Positions 47,101-57,795 of a stretch of DNA of 64,000 nucleotides are shown here, one piece after another. Numbering within the stretch: the first letter of the stretch is position 1; each line of letters starts with the position of its first letter. Both the position numbers and the translations under genes were made by a program. The stretch comes from Petrosia ficiformis (taxonomy: Eukaryota; Porifera; Demospongiae; Haplosclerida; Petrosiidae): positions 4,716,001 to 4,780,000 of the forward strand of contig OX345647.1 in assembly GCA_947044365.1 (NCBI GenBank), written 5' to 3'. Under the pieces are notes generated by a model that did no database searches, had not been told where the DNA came from, and saw only the letters and a list, made by a program, of their open reading frames with translations.

Positions 47101-48133
47101 GATATTGTTAAGGACAACATTTCATCCTCAAAAAGCAGCTGAATGTATGCCACAATTTTCAATTTCATTTAAAAATTCAGAAAGTCTTCTGAAAGACAGT
47201 CAGTTTGGTGTAGTGGGGAAAGCAGGTTTAATTGGTATTGCAGAAGAAAAAAGTGCAAACTCTTCTTGTAAACATGTGTATTATGAGGTTCTGATAACAA
47301 ATGAAGCTCGAGAAGACTATAAACGCAGGAATAAGGCTCAAGACATTTATGTTCATCCTTTTACAGTTGATATCGGTATTCTTGATAGCTTCAAAGAACC
47401 TGTACAATGTAATATTGAAAATGCTGTCAGCGACATCAACTCAGTACAGTCATATAAGTGGCTTGAAACACCATTCACGTACAAAGATGCCACTGGAAAA
47501 GTTGTAATCCCAGATAAAGTGAGATATGGACAGGAAAGAGATTTCATAACACTAGCAAATGAACTCCAAAATGTGGTTATCATTCGCAAAGTTGATGATA
47601 AAGATTTACAGTTTCCAGTCTTCACATGGAAGCTAATAGATGACAATGTAATAAGTCCAGGTGACTCTGGTTCACCGGTTTTCCTTCTTAATAAAAATAA
47701 GAGAACAATTAGATTTCTTGGTGGATTGTTTTCGCAGAGTGCAGCTTTTAATGCATATTTTGCAATTAATCTTTTGAAGCAGGACATCAGTAGAATCCTC
47801 GTAACTAGGCAACTGAGTGATTTGCAGGAGTCTGTAGGCGAAAACAAAAGGAAAGCTGCAGCTATACTGGAGGATTACTACAAAAAACATTTAAAACAAA
47901 CTAATTATACTCTAAAGTATGGCAGAGAGAAGAAGAAAATGAGTAAACCAGAGTATGAGGCAGAAATTCTCCTTGAAGTAGACATATGTAGTGAAATGTG
48001 CTGTTCATCGAAAAAATGGCCATTTTCACTTAATGTAGAAGAACAGCAAGACTGTGACATGCCTCTCGAACACTCACCACCTCAGAGTCCAGAGCCACAA
48101 CAGGATAGTGAAACCATGGATCTTTTTTGTTGA
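43384..48133 (+). CDS. DED-like protein fused to a trypsin-like peptidase domain
   Basis: Five exons join in one frame: 43384-44146, 44662-44748, 44813-44866, 46317-46497 and 46555-48133 (887 residues). Junctions are GT..AG; three introns are phase 1 and the last is phase 2. Residues 1-255 carry a shortened first DED-like domain (about 40 residues lost in frame after DDQQL) and two complete ones. Exons 2-3 are linkers related to those of the receptors. Exon 4 is acidic (SSDDEEEPTEQPSW). Exon 5 has a peptidase-like C-terminal half: VDIGIL (Asp about 634) and SPGDSGSPVF (Ser about 733), as in chymotrypsin-fold proteases; the His is uncertain (PLHC, about 496, is one candidate). No signal peptide or membrane span, so cytosolic. 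Alternative: exons 4-5 are a separate gene starting at ATG 46302. Confidence 0.55.
44215..44465. repeat. TACTAAGTATG minisatellite, array 3
   Basis: About 250 bp of the same 11-bp unit with variants (gtgctaag, atgtactatg). It lies in the first intron behind the DED exon, as do arrays 1, 2 and 4 in their loci. Confidence 0.9.
44867..46316. other. Intron between linker and acidic exons of the DED-peptidase gene
   Basis: About 1.45 kb of unique-looking AT-rich DNA without a supported exon. The open frames at 45.8-46.0 kb lie on both strands and have no recognisable similarity. A possible independent promoter for the peptidase part would be here. Confidence 0.35.
46317..48133 (+). CDS. Peptidase-like exons 4-5 (acidic region and GDSG domain)
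   Basis: Exon 4 ends CTAGG|GTGAGT and exon 5 opens after ttcttttcacag, completing a Gly codon. The first third of exon 5 is helical and charged (KNVEKDVIEKLSEVIKELHH). The globular domain begins near GKRFAQYVLTGFVCAKIKV. The DIGIL and GDSGSP motifs are about 99 residues apart, matching the Asp-Ser spacing of chymotrypsin-fold proteases; GGLFSQSAAFNAYFAINLL fits the strand-helix end of that fold. The tail is Pro/Ser/Gln-rich (HSPPQSPEPQQDSE). If the His cannot be found, it could be an inactive protease-like domain. Confidence 0.6.
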
Positions 48134-49107
48134 CACATTTCACACACTGAGGATCAATAGCCGAAGTTGAAGTCCAAAAGCACATAAACAAGATTTCCAT
48201 CATAAACAAAAGTCTACTAATTTTTTTACTTGTATGCACACAATAATGATTTTTTAACATTTCATGGTAATATTAGCTCCAAGGTATATGTCCTACCTCA
48301 CTGAACTAAATTAAACAAATCACTTTCATAATATAAAACTTACTTAAGTACAGCTATTTGGGGCAGTGGAGTGGTTAGAATAGTGTGTAATTGCATACCT
48401 GTGGTCCAGCTATTCATCATCAAATTATATACAAAGTACGTACAAAAAGTGTGTATATATAATTATAGTTATTATTACTAGCCCTTTCAGTTTTTTAATG
48501 TTGTAATTTTACAACATCCTGTCAGAAAGGAAGTGTATCATTATCCAACTTTAATAGAATACTGAATTTAAACTGCAATTCACGTGATCTTGGATGTACC
48601 ACGCCCCAAATTACTGTAGATATAGATATAATAGATTAGGAGAGTATGCCAATTAATGTGGTGGCGGCATGTTGGCATTCTATTGTCAAAACGCCCACGC
48701 TTTGTTGGATGTGGTTGGGCGGTGCTTTGATTCAATTGTCCGCCTTTTGATGTTACTTTGAAGTTAGCTTAAAGTATTTAAAAAAAAAAAAAGTAAAAGG
48801 AGATTAGAATGGGATGTTGATGTATGGGTGATGTATAAACTTGCTTTCTAGCTAGTTCTAGTGAGAGAGAAAGGGATGTTGGAAGAATAAGTGAAAAATA
48901 CCGTTCGCTTGAAGACTTGAGTGGTTGCTGTGCTTGCAGCAATTGGTAAGCAAGGTTGAGGTGACTGTTAGATTGCTCCAAGAGGTCCAGAAAGTTGCAA
49001 AGAAGCTGCATTCAGTTGCATCTGTGATGCTGAGCCACACCTCACCATTATATGCTTCATCAAGGTGGGTGTGGTTATAATAATTTCGAATATGTGTCTG
49101 TTGCAGA
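48134..49107. other. Intergenic DNA with possible short interspersed element
   Basis: No gene is seen. Around 48360-48430 the sequence ggggcagtggagtggttagaatag with tggtccagctattcat about 30 bases later loosely resembles the A and B boxes of a tRNA-derived SINE; this is weak. Several GC-richer repeat-like patches (cacgcccac, gggcggtgc) follow near 48600-48730. Confidence 0.3.
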
Positions 49108-49457
49108 GATAGACCATATATGCGCGAGATTCGATAGCAACCGTAAATGCGTTGTTAAGGGCGACATTTTGAGTGGCAAAAAAAAGCACTCGTGGACTAA
49201 CGTGCAGATTATAATGATAAATCTACTCGAAATACTATAAAGAATTGGATACTGTCACACAAAAAAGGTACAGAGAGAAGTTGAATATACCAGGTTTGTC
49301 ATGTGATCCATACTGTAGCAATAGTTTTTTACCAGGACCTGCAACTCTGGCCAGAGGTGGAGTATCCTGACATATTCAACTATCTGATAAGTACAACTAG
49401 TCCTTACACCAGGGAGCAACTGAAGGCATACAAGAGCATAGATGGCTATAACTTTTC

Positions 49458-49671
49458 AGGGGCGGCACAGAAGGTGGGGCTGGTGGGGCTATAGCCCCAC
49501 AACTTCTTCATACTATATATAACGTTTACTATATTGCACTGATGTAGTCAATTTGTAATGGGTGTGGTTATCGCGAAAAGAGGCGTGGCCACTCCAAAAT
49601 TTTGCGCCGGGCTTTGCCCGCCGCAAAATAACCTCACTACTTCCCTATTTGCTCTGCCGCCCCTGCTTTTT
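49458..49671. mobile_element. MITE nested in the THAP-type element
   Basis: Ends CAGGGGCGGCA and TGCCGCCCCTG are exact inverse copies around 214 bp. The interior contains cgccgggctttgcccgccgc, a GC-rich hairpin. Insertion in the middle of an open frame (after GYNF) shows it arrived later than its host element. Confidence 0.65.
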
Positions 49672-50379
49672 TTTTATCAAGGTTGGGTAGGGAAGGTAGA
49701 AGTTCCATTACTTTAAAAGCTACCGTCCAGCACTCTCAGAGTGTATCATCACCTCTTTAACGTCCTTGGATAGCAGCTGAAAAGTGTGGTACAGTTATTT
49801 GTGCACACTGTACATGCATGGCAGGGATAGGTGAGGCTTGCTCTCATGCTGCTGCTTTGTTATTTGCTGCTGAAACAAATATTCAAATCATAAAAAGTAC
49901 TGCTTGACTTCAGGTCCTTGCTCATGGTCAGTTCCTAGTTGTAAGAAAGTTGAGTATGCCCCACCCCAACTTCAGATATTGACTTTAAAACACCTAGAAA
50001 AAAAAGAGAAGAATGTTAGAAAGTAGTGCCAATGTGGAGTTTTCAGGACAAAGTGGCACCAAATCTTTTATCTTGTCACTTGTGCCTCAATACTGTAATG
50101 ATTACATCCCAAGAATTGAGAAAGGAGTGTTACCACAGCCACTTTACAATAAGAAGCTCTTTGATGTAGCATCATCATTTTCTGAACTTTCAAATGAATG
50201 AAAGCATTCTCTGACCATTTATTACTACTTGTACAATTGTACATGTATCTGACAAAGATGATGACCTGTTGCTGACACATTCTTGTTCCAGTGCTTCTAT
50301 GTAAATCAGTTGATGAATCCACCATTTTCAATGTTTGCGTACCTTGCTCATTCCTAATCGTACTCAGTTCTTTATGCAT

Positions 50380-50812
50380 GCTGCTTCTATTTTCAACAAT
50401 TGACTCTATACTTTCATCATCACACTGCCTAACACTATCATCTTCTATCTCAAATTCTGCTTTAACCTCAGCTTCAACTAATACACTTTCACTGGCAACA
50501 GCCTTCTTTCATAAACATCTAACTTCCGCTTACTTCTTTTGACTGGACTATCAGTAAAGCTAAAAATGCTTAGGTGTATAGTCAGGAGCCTGAGAGAGTG
50601 GATCATCGCTTTTTTCCCGCTAATAAAGTGGGCACTACACAATCAAGTGTATTCAGTCGGCTCTCTCTTCTGACAGCAGCAATCCATTTGCTGCGCTTGG
50701 ATTTACCTTTGGGGAATCTATAGAAATGTATTCCACAGCCTTTAGAGTATCGATTACAACAACCAATCGCACGGCAACTTTTGCCCATTTTCTCAAGTAT
50801 AGTTCTTGCCAC
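50380..50812 (-). pseudogene. THAP-domain protein relic
   Basis: On the minus strand an ATG (50785) opens MGKSCRAIGCCNRYSKGCG, then IHFYRFPKGKSKRSKWIAAV. The Cys-x4-Cys start, the HFYRFP block and the following Trp match the C2CH THAP zinc-binding domain, but the C-terminal Cys-His pair is not in frame because a stop follows AGKKR (50603). Further down the strand, coding-like sequence continues in other frames (EAEVKAEFEIEDDSVRQCDD). THAP domains are DNA-binding parts of P-type transposases and their host-adopted relatives. Confidence 0.6.
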
Positions 50813-50929
50813 TCAAAATGGCGGCCATAGCAACACATTTACGGTTGCTATCAATAATTAAATCTCGCGCAGACCATATGCATATGGTCTAATGGAGCCC
50901 ATGAGCAGTATACCGGTAGTTACCTAATT

Positions 50930-51165
50930 AAGTGGGTTGGGTCAACACACCCAGCTATAAGCCATAGACTACTTTTAAGCTCTTATAGCTGGGAATATAC
51001 ACCTAATGGCAATTGCTTAGTATCGGTAATAGATGTACATTCAAGAGACAAACACAATGGTGGTAGTTACTTAAGTGGGTTGGGTCAACACACCCAGCTA
51101 TAAGCTGTAGAATAGTTTTAATTAAGCTCTTATAGCTGGGAATATACACTTCATGGCAATTATTT
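50930..51165. repeat. Direct repeat pair of about 75-80 bp
   Basis: The block agtgggttgggtcaacacac, cagctataagc, agctcttatagctgggaatatacac occurs at about 50931-51002 and again at 51070-51150. Each also contains a small palindrome (cagctataagc / gctcttatagctg). Confidence 0.6.
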
Positions 51166-51429
51166 AAAGATAAGACATTCAAAACAATATAAAACATGAC
51201 ATTGCTACTGTATGGCAAAATTGAAGAACTGTATGTTATACATTATTTTGTAATAATAGCATACATTATTCTTTTGATCATATAGATAAAATCTATAGAT
51301 TGTAAACTATACCAAACATACCTAAAGTAGCAATACAGTTTTGATGAATATAAACAACTTAAATAACAATTGCAAAACTGGCAAGAAAGTAAATGTTAAC
51401 TAAAAAATAATTATTATAAGTATTATATA

Positions 51430-51845
51430 TTATATATATATATATATATTATATATATATATATATATCCCGATACGGCGAAACATCCTTAAGTGGGGAA
51501 CAAACTGATGTAAAGGCTGTGTCCAGACCCTTCCCCACTTTAGGGTTGGCCGGTTGGGTCTGGCTTGCGAGACTAAGGGATATATATAATATATAGCACC
51601 CTGCGGTCAGATATAGCACCTGCCGTCGAAACAGACTACAAGAAAACAACGCTTACCTTCTCCAAAGTGCCGAAAAAAAGGTAGGAGAAGCATCAGACAT
51701 CAACAAAGGTTTTGTCTTTCATGATATATATTGGTTATATCACGACCACTTGTGCTGTATCAGATTTATAAAAACCTCGCCCTCGGGCTCGGTTTTTATA
51801 TATCTGATTTAGTACTCGTGCTGTGATAACATATAATATATAAAC
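51430..51845. repeat. TA microsatellite followed by palindromic element
   Basis: A (TA)n tract (51428-51466) leads into GC-richer DNA. At 51768-51802 the sequence taaaaacctcgccc and gggctcggttttta form a strong hairpin, within a wider palindrome whose flanks read tatatcacgacc and gctgtgataacat. It resembles a fold-back MITE; no coding frame. Confidence 0.5.
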
Positions 51846-52074
51846 ATTGTAGCGATTAGCATTCATAACAATCGAGACCAACACAATAATTACCTTTATC
51901 ACCATTTAAGAATAACTTAGCAGGTATTCTTATTGTAGTACTAATTGTCATCTTTCTTCTTGGTGTGAGGGATTAATCTTATCTTCAATCCAGCTGAGTA
52001 AATTTACCAAGTCAAGCAGTTCTAATGAAGAGATTCCCAAGACAAGATAATACAAGACAAGACACACACATACA

Positions 52075-52290
52075 TACATACATACATTCCTACAAATAAT
52101 TATACTTCTCTACAGGCTTGATGTTCAGGCAAAATGCTATCATAAATATTTCATGCTAACTACTCACTAGAGGCTTGATACTCAGGCAACACGCTATCAT
52201 AAATATTCCATGCTCACTAAAGGCTTGATATTCCGGCAACAGGCTATCATAAATATTTCAAGCTCACTACTCTCTAAAGGCTTGATGTCC
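52075..52290. repeat. Diverged tandem block aaggcttgat..caggc..gctatcataaatattt
   Basis: Three or four imperfect copies of about 65 bp sharing aggcttgat, caacacgctatcataaatatt and catgctcact. No coding potential. Confidence 0.55.
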
Positions 52291-52959
52291 ACAATTTGTG
52301 GTCAATTCAGAAATATTTCTCAATGTTTATTTATGCTAGGTCTATAAGCCTAGTCGTGTCACTCTATTAACAAATATACACATTATTGCTTATAATATAT
52401 GTTTCTCACTAAGTATAGAGAACATCAATGGAGAAGAGCACATCAAACAGGCTAAGCTACTCCACACCTATGAAAAGTAACAAACAAATGATAAGATCCC
52501 ACCAATTCATCTGCTTCTTTACCTTGACTATCAGGACATCACACAAAGTTGTGGATGAACAAGAAGTGGACTAGCTATACCCCGTTATGGTAGAACATCT
52601 GTATCCAAATATTCAACACTATCTCTATAAAGCTTAGGCTTGAATGATACACATTACACTAACTACTATATAATTACACTACAGTCATTCTATAAAGCAA
52701 TGATAACTCAATACATGCTCGCTAGTCTATAAAGCTGAATATATGCTCACTACTATATACAGGCTTCACACTATACGCTCAATACTATTCATAAAATCTC
52801 TACTCAAAAGTTTAGTACTATCATCTCAAGCTTTTGTTTAACGCTAACATAAATTATAAAAGCTCTTTCATACTATCAATACTGAATTCTAAGAAGCTTC
52901 TCAGGCTGGTCACAGTCTCGTAAGATTGCTTGAAATTTTCTACACTACACTAGTCTACA

Positions 52960-53285
52960 ATACAGTACAATACATATAATATACACTAATATACAATACA
53001 TATAATATACACTAATATACAATACATATAATATACACTAATATACAATACATATAATATACACTAATATACAATACATATACCGGTAATATACACTAAT
53101 ATACAATACATGTAATATACACTAATATACAATACATATAATATACACTAATATACAATACATACCGGTAATATACACTAATATACAATACATATAATAT
53201 ACACTAATATACAATACATATATAATATACAGTAGTATACAATACATATATAATATACAGTAATATCCAATACATGTAATATGTA
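52960..53285. repeat. Satellite of about 26 bp (aatacatataatatacactaatatac)
   Basis: About twelve copies in tandem, some with an inserted ccggta or a cagtag variant. The minus strand is open only as Tyr/Ile/Cys low-complexity sequence. Confidence 0.85.
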
Positions 53286-54309
53286 TAAAAAATAGTACAC
53301 ATACATCAATTATAACAATATTTATAGTATTGAATTCAAATAAACAAGACAAAACAGGACATACATGATTTTAAAACCAGTTTTAAATTTTTATTAAAAG
53401 AAGAGACAACACAAAGAGCCATACACGACCCGTTTTAAAAGTTTATTTCAAAGATGACAGACATCAATTACTCCACAAATAGTGTGTGGTGCATACTTAT
53501 CTATTTGGCGCAACGCTATTTGGCGCAATGCAATACATGATCCATACAAGCCTCAGTACCTCACCTAGGTAATACTGAGGTCATGTTACATACATGATAA
53601 TTATATAATTATATAATATATATACATTAAACTAATACATTATATATTACACTTACTATTAAATTTAGCAAGTAATTATACATTATATGTCATACGATTG
53701 GATACGTCAGATCAACAGCTCCATATTACATCAATACAGGATGTCTCCAACTATAGGTAGCATCATCAAAACCAAGGATACAGGAGCCCACAACTGTAGT
53801 GTCATTAGTACCTGAGGGGATAGGAAACCCATGACATCAGTATCTGAAAATTAACAGATAAATGAGTAAAGAAGACTACATATGACATGCAATATCTTTT
53901 ATATGCTAAACACACGAGTTTGATACAACTACTGATATAAATAATACTCATGATACACATAATTATTATACCCACCAGCATGGCACATTATATATATACA
54001 TGTACAGTTATTAAATGCTTAACTGTATGCAGTACATATTATATATAGTACATCTAACTCCTCCCTTAGCAGACAAAAGTCACCCCAGCACATTACATAT
54101 AGATGTAGACAATTAACACATGCTTAATTATAATACAGTACATATTATATATAGTACATGTATATTCCCTCCCTTGACAGACAAAAAGGCTACATTCATA
54201 CAATAAAATACAATGTGGCTGTTTTAATCGAGTCAATTTGTCTACTTAAAATAATCTACAAATCTTACATAATACAATACTAATCAATAATAAACAATAA
54301 TAAACAATG

Positions 54310-55535
54310 GTGATAATAAACAAACAGTAATTGTTATTAGTACAATACTAATCATAAACATACTAATATATTAAACAAACAAATAATAGTAATTATTATT
54401 AGTACAGTACTAATCATTAGCATACTAATATAATAAACAAACAAATAATAGTAATTGTTATTAGTACAGTACTAATCATTAGCATACTAATATATTAAAC
54501 AAACAAATAATAGTAATTGTTATTAGTACAGTACTAATCATTAGCATACTAATATATTAAACAAACAAATAATAGTAATTATTATTAGTACAGTACTAAT
54601 CATTAGCATACTAATATAATAAACAAACAAATAATAGTAATTATTATTAGTACAGTACTAATCATTAGCATACTAATATAATAAACAAACAAATAATAGT
54701 AATTGTTATTAGTACAGTACTAATCATTAGCATACTAATATATTAAACAAACAAATAATAGTAATTATTATTAGTACAGTACTAATCATTAGCATACTAA
54801 TATAATAAACAAACAAATAATAGTAATTATTATTAGTACAGTACTAATCATTAGCATACTAATATAATAAACAAACAAATAATAGTAATTGTTATTAGTA
54901 CAATACTAATCATTAGCATACTAATATAATAAACAAACAAATAATAGTAATTATTATTAGTACAGTACTAATCATTAGCATACTAATATAATAAACAAAC
55001 AAATAATAGTAATTGTTATTAGTACAATACTAATCATTAGCATACTAATATAATAAACAAACAAATAATAGTAATTGTTACTAGTACAGTACTAATCATT
55101 AGCATACTAATATAATAAACAAACAAATAATAGTAATTGTTATTAGTACAGTACTAATCATTAGCATACTAATATAATAAACAAACAAATAATAGTAATT
55201 ATTATTAGTACAGTACTAATCATTAGCATACTAATATAATAAACAAACAAATAATAGTAATTATTATTAGTACAGTACTAATCATTAGCATACTAATATA
55301 ATAAACAAACAAATAATAGTAATTGTTATTAGTACAATACTAATCATTAGCATACTAATATATTAAACAAACAAATAATAGTAATTGTTATTAGTACAGT
55401 ACTAATCATTAGCATACTAATATAATAAACAAACAAATAATAGTAATTGTTATTAGTACAGTACTAATCATTAGCATACTAATATAATAAACAAACAAAT
55501 AATAGTAATTGTTATTAGAATAATAAACAATTTAG
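54310..55535. repeat. 62-bp satellite, about 20 copies
   Basis: Each unit contains aataaacaaacaaataatag, taatt(a/g)ttattag and tacagtactaatcattagc. Spacing between successive aaacaaac starts is 62 bases wherever measured. Differences are mostly a/g at one site, cagt/caat at another, and tata(a/t)t at a third, so the array is highly homogenised. Copies are contiguous without spacers, so it is not a CRISPR-like array. Confidence 0.95.
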
Positions 55536-55689
55536 CACTATTTACTAGTCTGAAAATACACAATAGTATTTCTTGACATGCTGTATTGATTGCTTCAATA
55601 ATTTTATAATACAATACTAAAGCTGACATGCTGTGTTATTTTTTCAAGCACATGTGTGTAGTAAATTATCACTATTTGAGAGAACATGC

Positions 55690-56660
55690 TTTAATATCTC
55701 ACCTTGTAGGCTGTTATGACCAGTAGAACAGCCAACACAATTGACAGAGATCTACTTCTGAGTCTCTATATACTGTACATTTTGAACCTTGACTCACTCA
55801 CAGGTACATATGCTATAAAAAGGAAGTAAAGTTTTATACATGTAATAGAGTAAACTATTACTGAGATAGAAGTATTATAATATTATGTCGTAAGGTGGTC
55901 TATGCAAGGCAATTCTAGAATCACCACAGGCAGTGCCAAGTATAAACTACTTTGTGAATTATTGCCTGCTGTAATAAACAGACTATCACCTACTGTTTAG
56001 TGAATGCAGTAATGAATAGTTTGTCCTACTAGGACTGACCTGTGGTGTAGTAATTGCCTAGTTGAGTACATCATCTTACAACATACTTAGTAATAGTGAA
56101 GTTCACGCTACAATTTGGTTATGAGCATTTAACTAAATTTCTTTTCAACAATTTTGTTTCAGGCACATGTGGTGTAACAAGTATAGTTGAGACATACATG
56201 CTTTAATTTCTTACCTTGTAGGTTGCTATTACTGGTAGAGTGGCCAGCACTGCACATAAGAGAATGGTTATGAACCTCAACTCCATACAAGTAGAGCAGC
56301 CAGCATTGTCAATTGAGAAAGCTCTACTCAAAAGGTAGCCACAACTGGAAACAGGACTGAGGTATGTTGCTATAAAAAAGAGAGTAAAGTTGTATACATG
56401 CAATTAAGCACAGACACAATAGAGTCTAGACATACATGTTTAATATTTCACCTTATAGGTTGCTATGACCAGTAGAGCGAGCCAATACTATCCATCAAGA
56501 ACAGCTTCTGAGCCTTTCCATTACACAGTTGGACAAAATACACACACCACCTTCCCGTTCCTCTGTGTTGCTGCATGCACTGGATTTTTGACTGCACTGT
56601 TTGGATGGGTAGAAAACTGAGTACCGGAAACAGCTTCTGAGCTTCGACTTTACACAACTG
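55690..56660 (-). other. Three tandem copies of a leader-like exon region
   Basis: On the minus strand the motif encoding LLVITAYK, LPVIATYK or a decayed version, followed directly by a GTGAG or GTAAG donor, occurs at about 55709, 56215 and 56455. The middle copy is best: ATG 56286 opens MELRFITILLCAVLATLPVI, then ATYK|GTAAGAAA at 56215, a plausible signal peptide exon of 24 codons ending in phase 0. No second exon was identified downstream. Confidence 0.35.
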
Positions 56661-56957
56661 GAACTACACACACCACTTTCTGAAATTTAGAGCTCCTCTG
56701 GGTTTGTAATGAGTATTATTGCAGTATGCACTGGCTTTTTGTTTAGCACTGTTTTGGCGGGGTGGAGAACTGAGCATGCGTATATCACCACGTGGGTAGA
56801 TTATCAGAGCCCCACCTACAACTGCAGCTTTCTAGTTCTAATTGTATCACATAATTAAATTCATTGTGAATTTGAAACAAAATTGTCTTTCAGTGCATGA
56901 TCATTTGAACAAGAGCACAACATAATTGACAAAGTAAAGAAAAAATATGATTTTGCA

Positions 56958-57700
56958 CTAAAACCACAAACAATAAATACAAAATAAACACAATATAATT
57001 GTTATGGTTGCAAATAAACAGCCAAATACAATAAGAACAATACCGACTGTAGAAACCTCTGGATCAGTTGCCTCATAATGAACATAAATCAGTTCATCTG
57101 GATTAGGATTACTAGTTGCACTGTGTCCTTGTACATGTGCTAAGAAACACATTTCCTTTGACGGCTTAGGAATCTTGATTTTACATGTAGTATCAGTTGA
57201 ACTTTTGATGCTACAATCGGGATAGAGTATACTGGCATTATAGAACATATCAAGACCTTCACGAATGTATGTAAACCATTGAGCTGAACCTTTAATATTC
57301 TCAAGAGCAAAAAAGAAATGATGGACGTCTCATTTCTGGAGATGTGAAGACAAATTGATAAGTAGCTGACTCAATCATTTTTGTCCGAATTGCATTTCCA
57401 ATACCTTGTCCATTAAGGAAAGACAGAAAATGTGAACTTTTGTGTTACCAGGTATGAAAGGAAATAAGGCAATGTTGTATATATGTCAGGACAGCATTGA
57501 CTATATATATGTATACTGGTCTAGTATACATATTTCTGGATAATCTGAACAACTGTCAATTTTGAGAGTAGTATTATGTTGTGAGTATCAGGAGTTCCTA
57601 CTAAAGTGAATGATTTTTAATTATAAACTCAATATGCTTACATCCAACTGACTACATAGTACTTACCTCCAGTAACCATTTCAGAAGACGACAATGCCAT
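56958..57700 (-). pseudogene. Broken copy of the two-pass membrane gene
   Basis: Exon 1 (57700-57667) is intact: M-ALSSSEMVTG ending GGAG|GTAAG. The rest is collapsed. Exon 2 sequence (GTPDTHN) runs straight into ectodomain sequence (CSDYPEICILDQ), so the TM1 exon is gone. Frames shift at least twice around 57310-57430 before the C-terminal part (YNASILYPDCS, CKIKIPKPSKEMCFLAHVQG) and a preserved TM2 reach the stop at 56958. It stands head-to-head with the DED receptor starting at 57796, as the intact gene once stood beside the 15-kb receptor. Confidence 0.65.
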
Positions 57701-57795
57701 CTACACTACTTTTTTTCTGTAGCTATCTTAGCCACTCCTCCTGATCATGTGATCTAACTGATCTTCTCTGCTTGCAATTAGTCGTCTATCTTCTC
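57701..57795. promoter_or_regulatory. Compact bidirectional promoter
   Basis: Only 95 bases separate the minus-strand ATG (57700) and the plus-strand ATG (57796). They contain GCCACTCC (57731-57738) and TCATGTGAT (57745-57753), the same pair found before the 15-kb receptor. CATGTG is an E-box. A T-rich run lies on the minus-gene side. Confidence 0.5.

Larger units (their letters stand above)
49112..50890. mobile_element. Decayed DNA element with THAP-type coding relics
   Basis: The left end (49112 on) has gaccatatatgcgcgagatt, gatagcaaccgtaaatgcgttg. The right end, reversed from about 50890, has gcgcgagatt, an 8-base insert, then gatagcaaccgtaaatgtgttg. Inverted repeats of about 40 bp thus bound 1.78 kb. 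Inside are a minus-strand THAP domain start near the right end and plus-strand relics near the left end ([20 protein letters not shown]). A smaller MITE interrupts the latter. Confidence 0.6.

Noticed and set aside
47353..47847. 164-codon frame on the minus strand
   Set aside because: It is the antisense shadow of the peptidase-like exon, which has recognisable motifs and splice sites.
48360..48430. tRNA gene
   Set aside because: Only loose A-box and B-box similarity; no cloverleaf could be folded by eye.
54310..55535. Regular repeat array resembling CRISPR
   Set aside because: Units are contiguous with no unique spacers, no cas genes are present, and the setting is eukaryotic.
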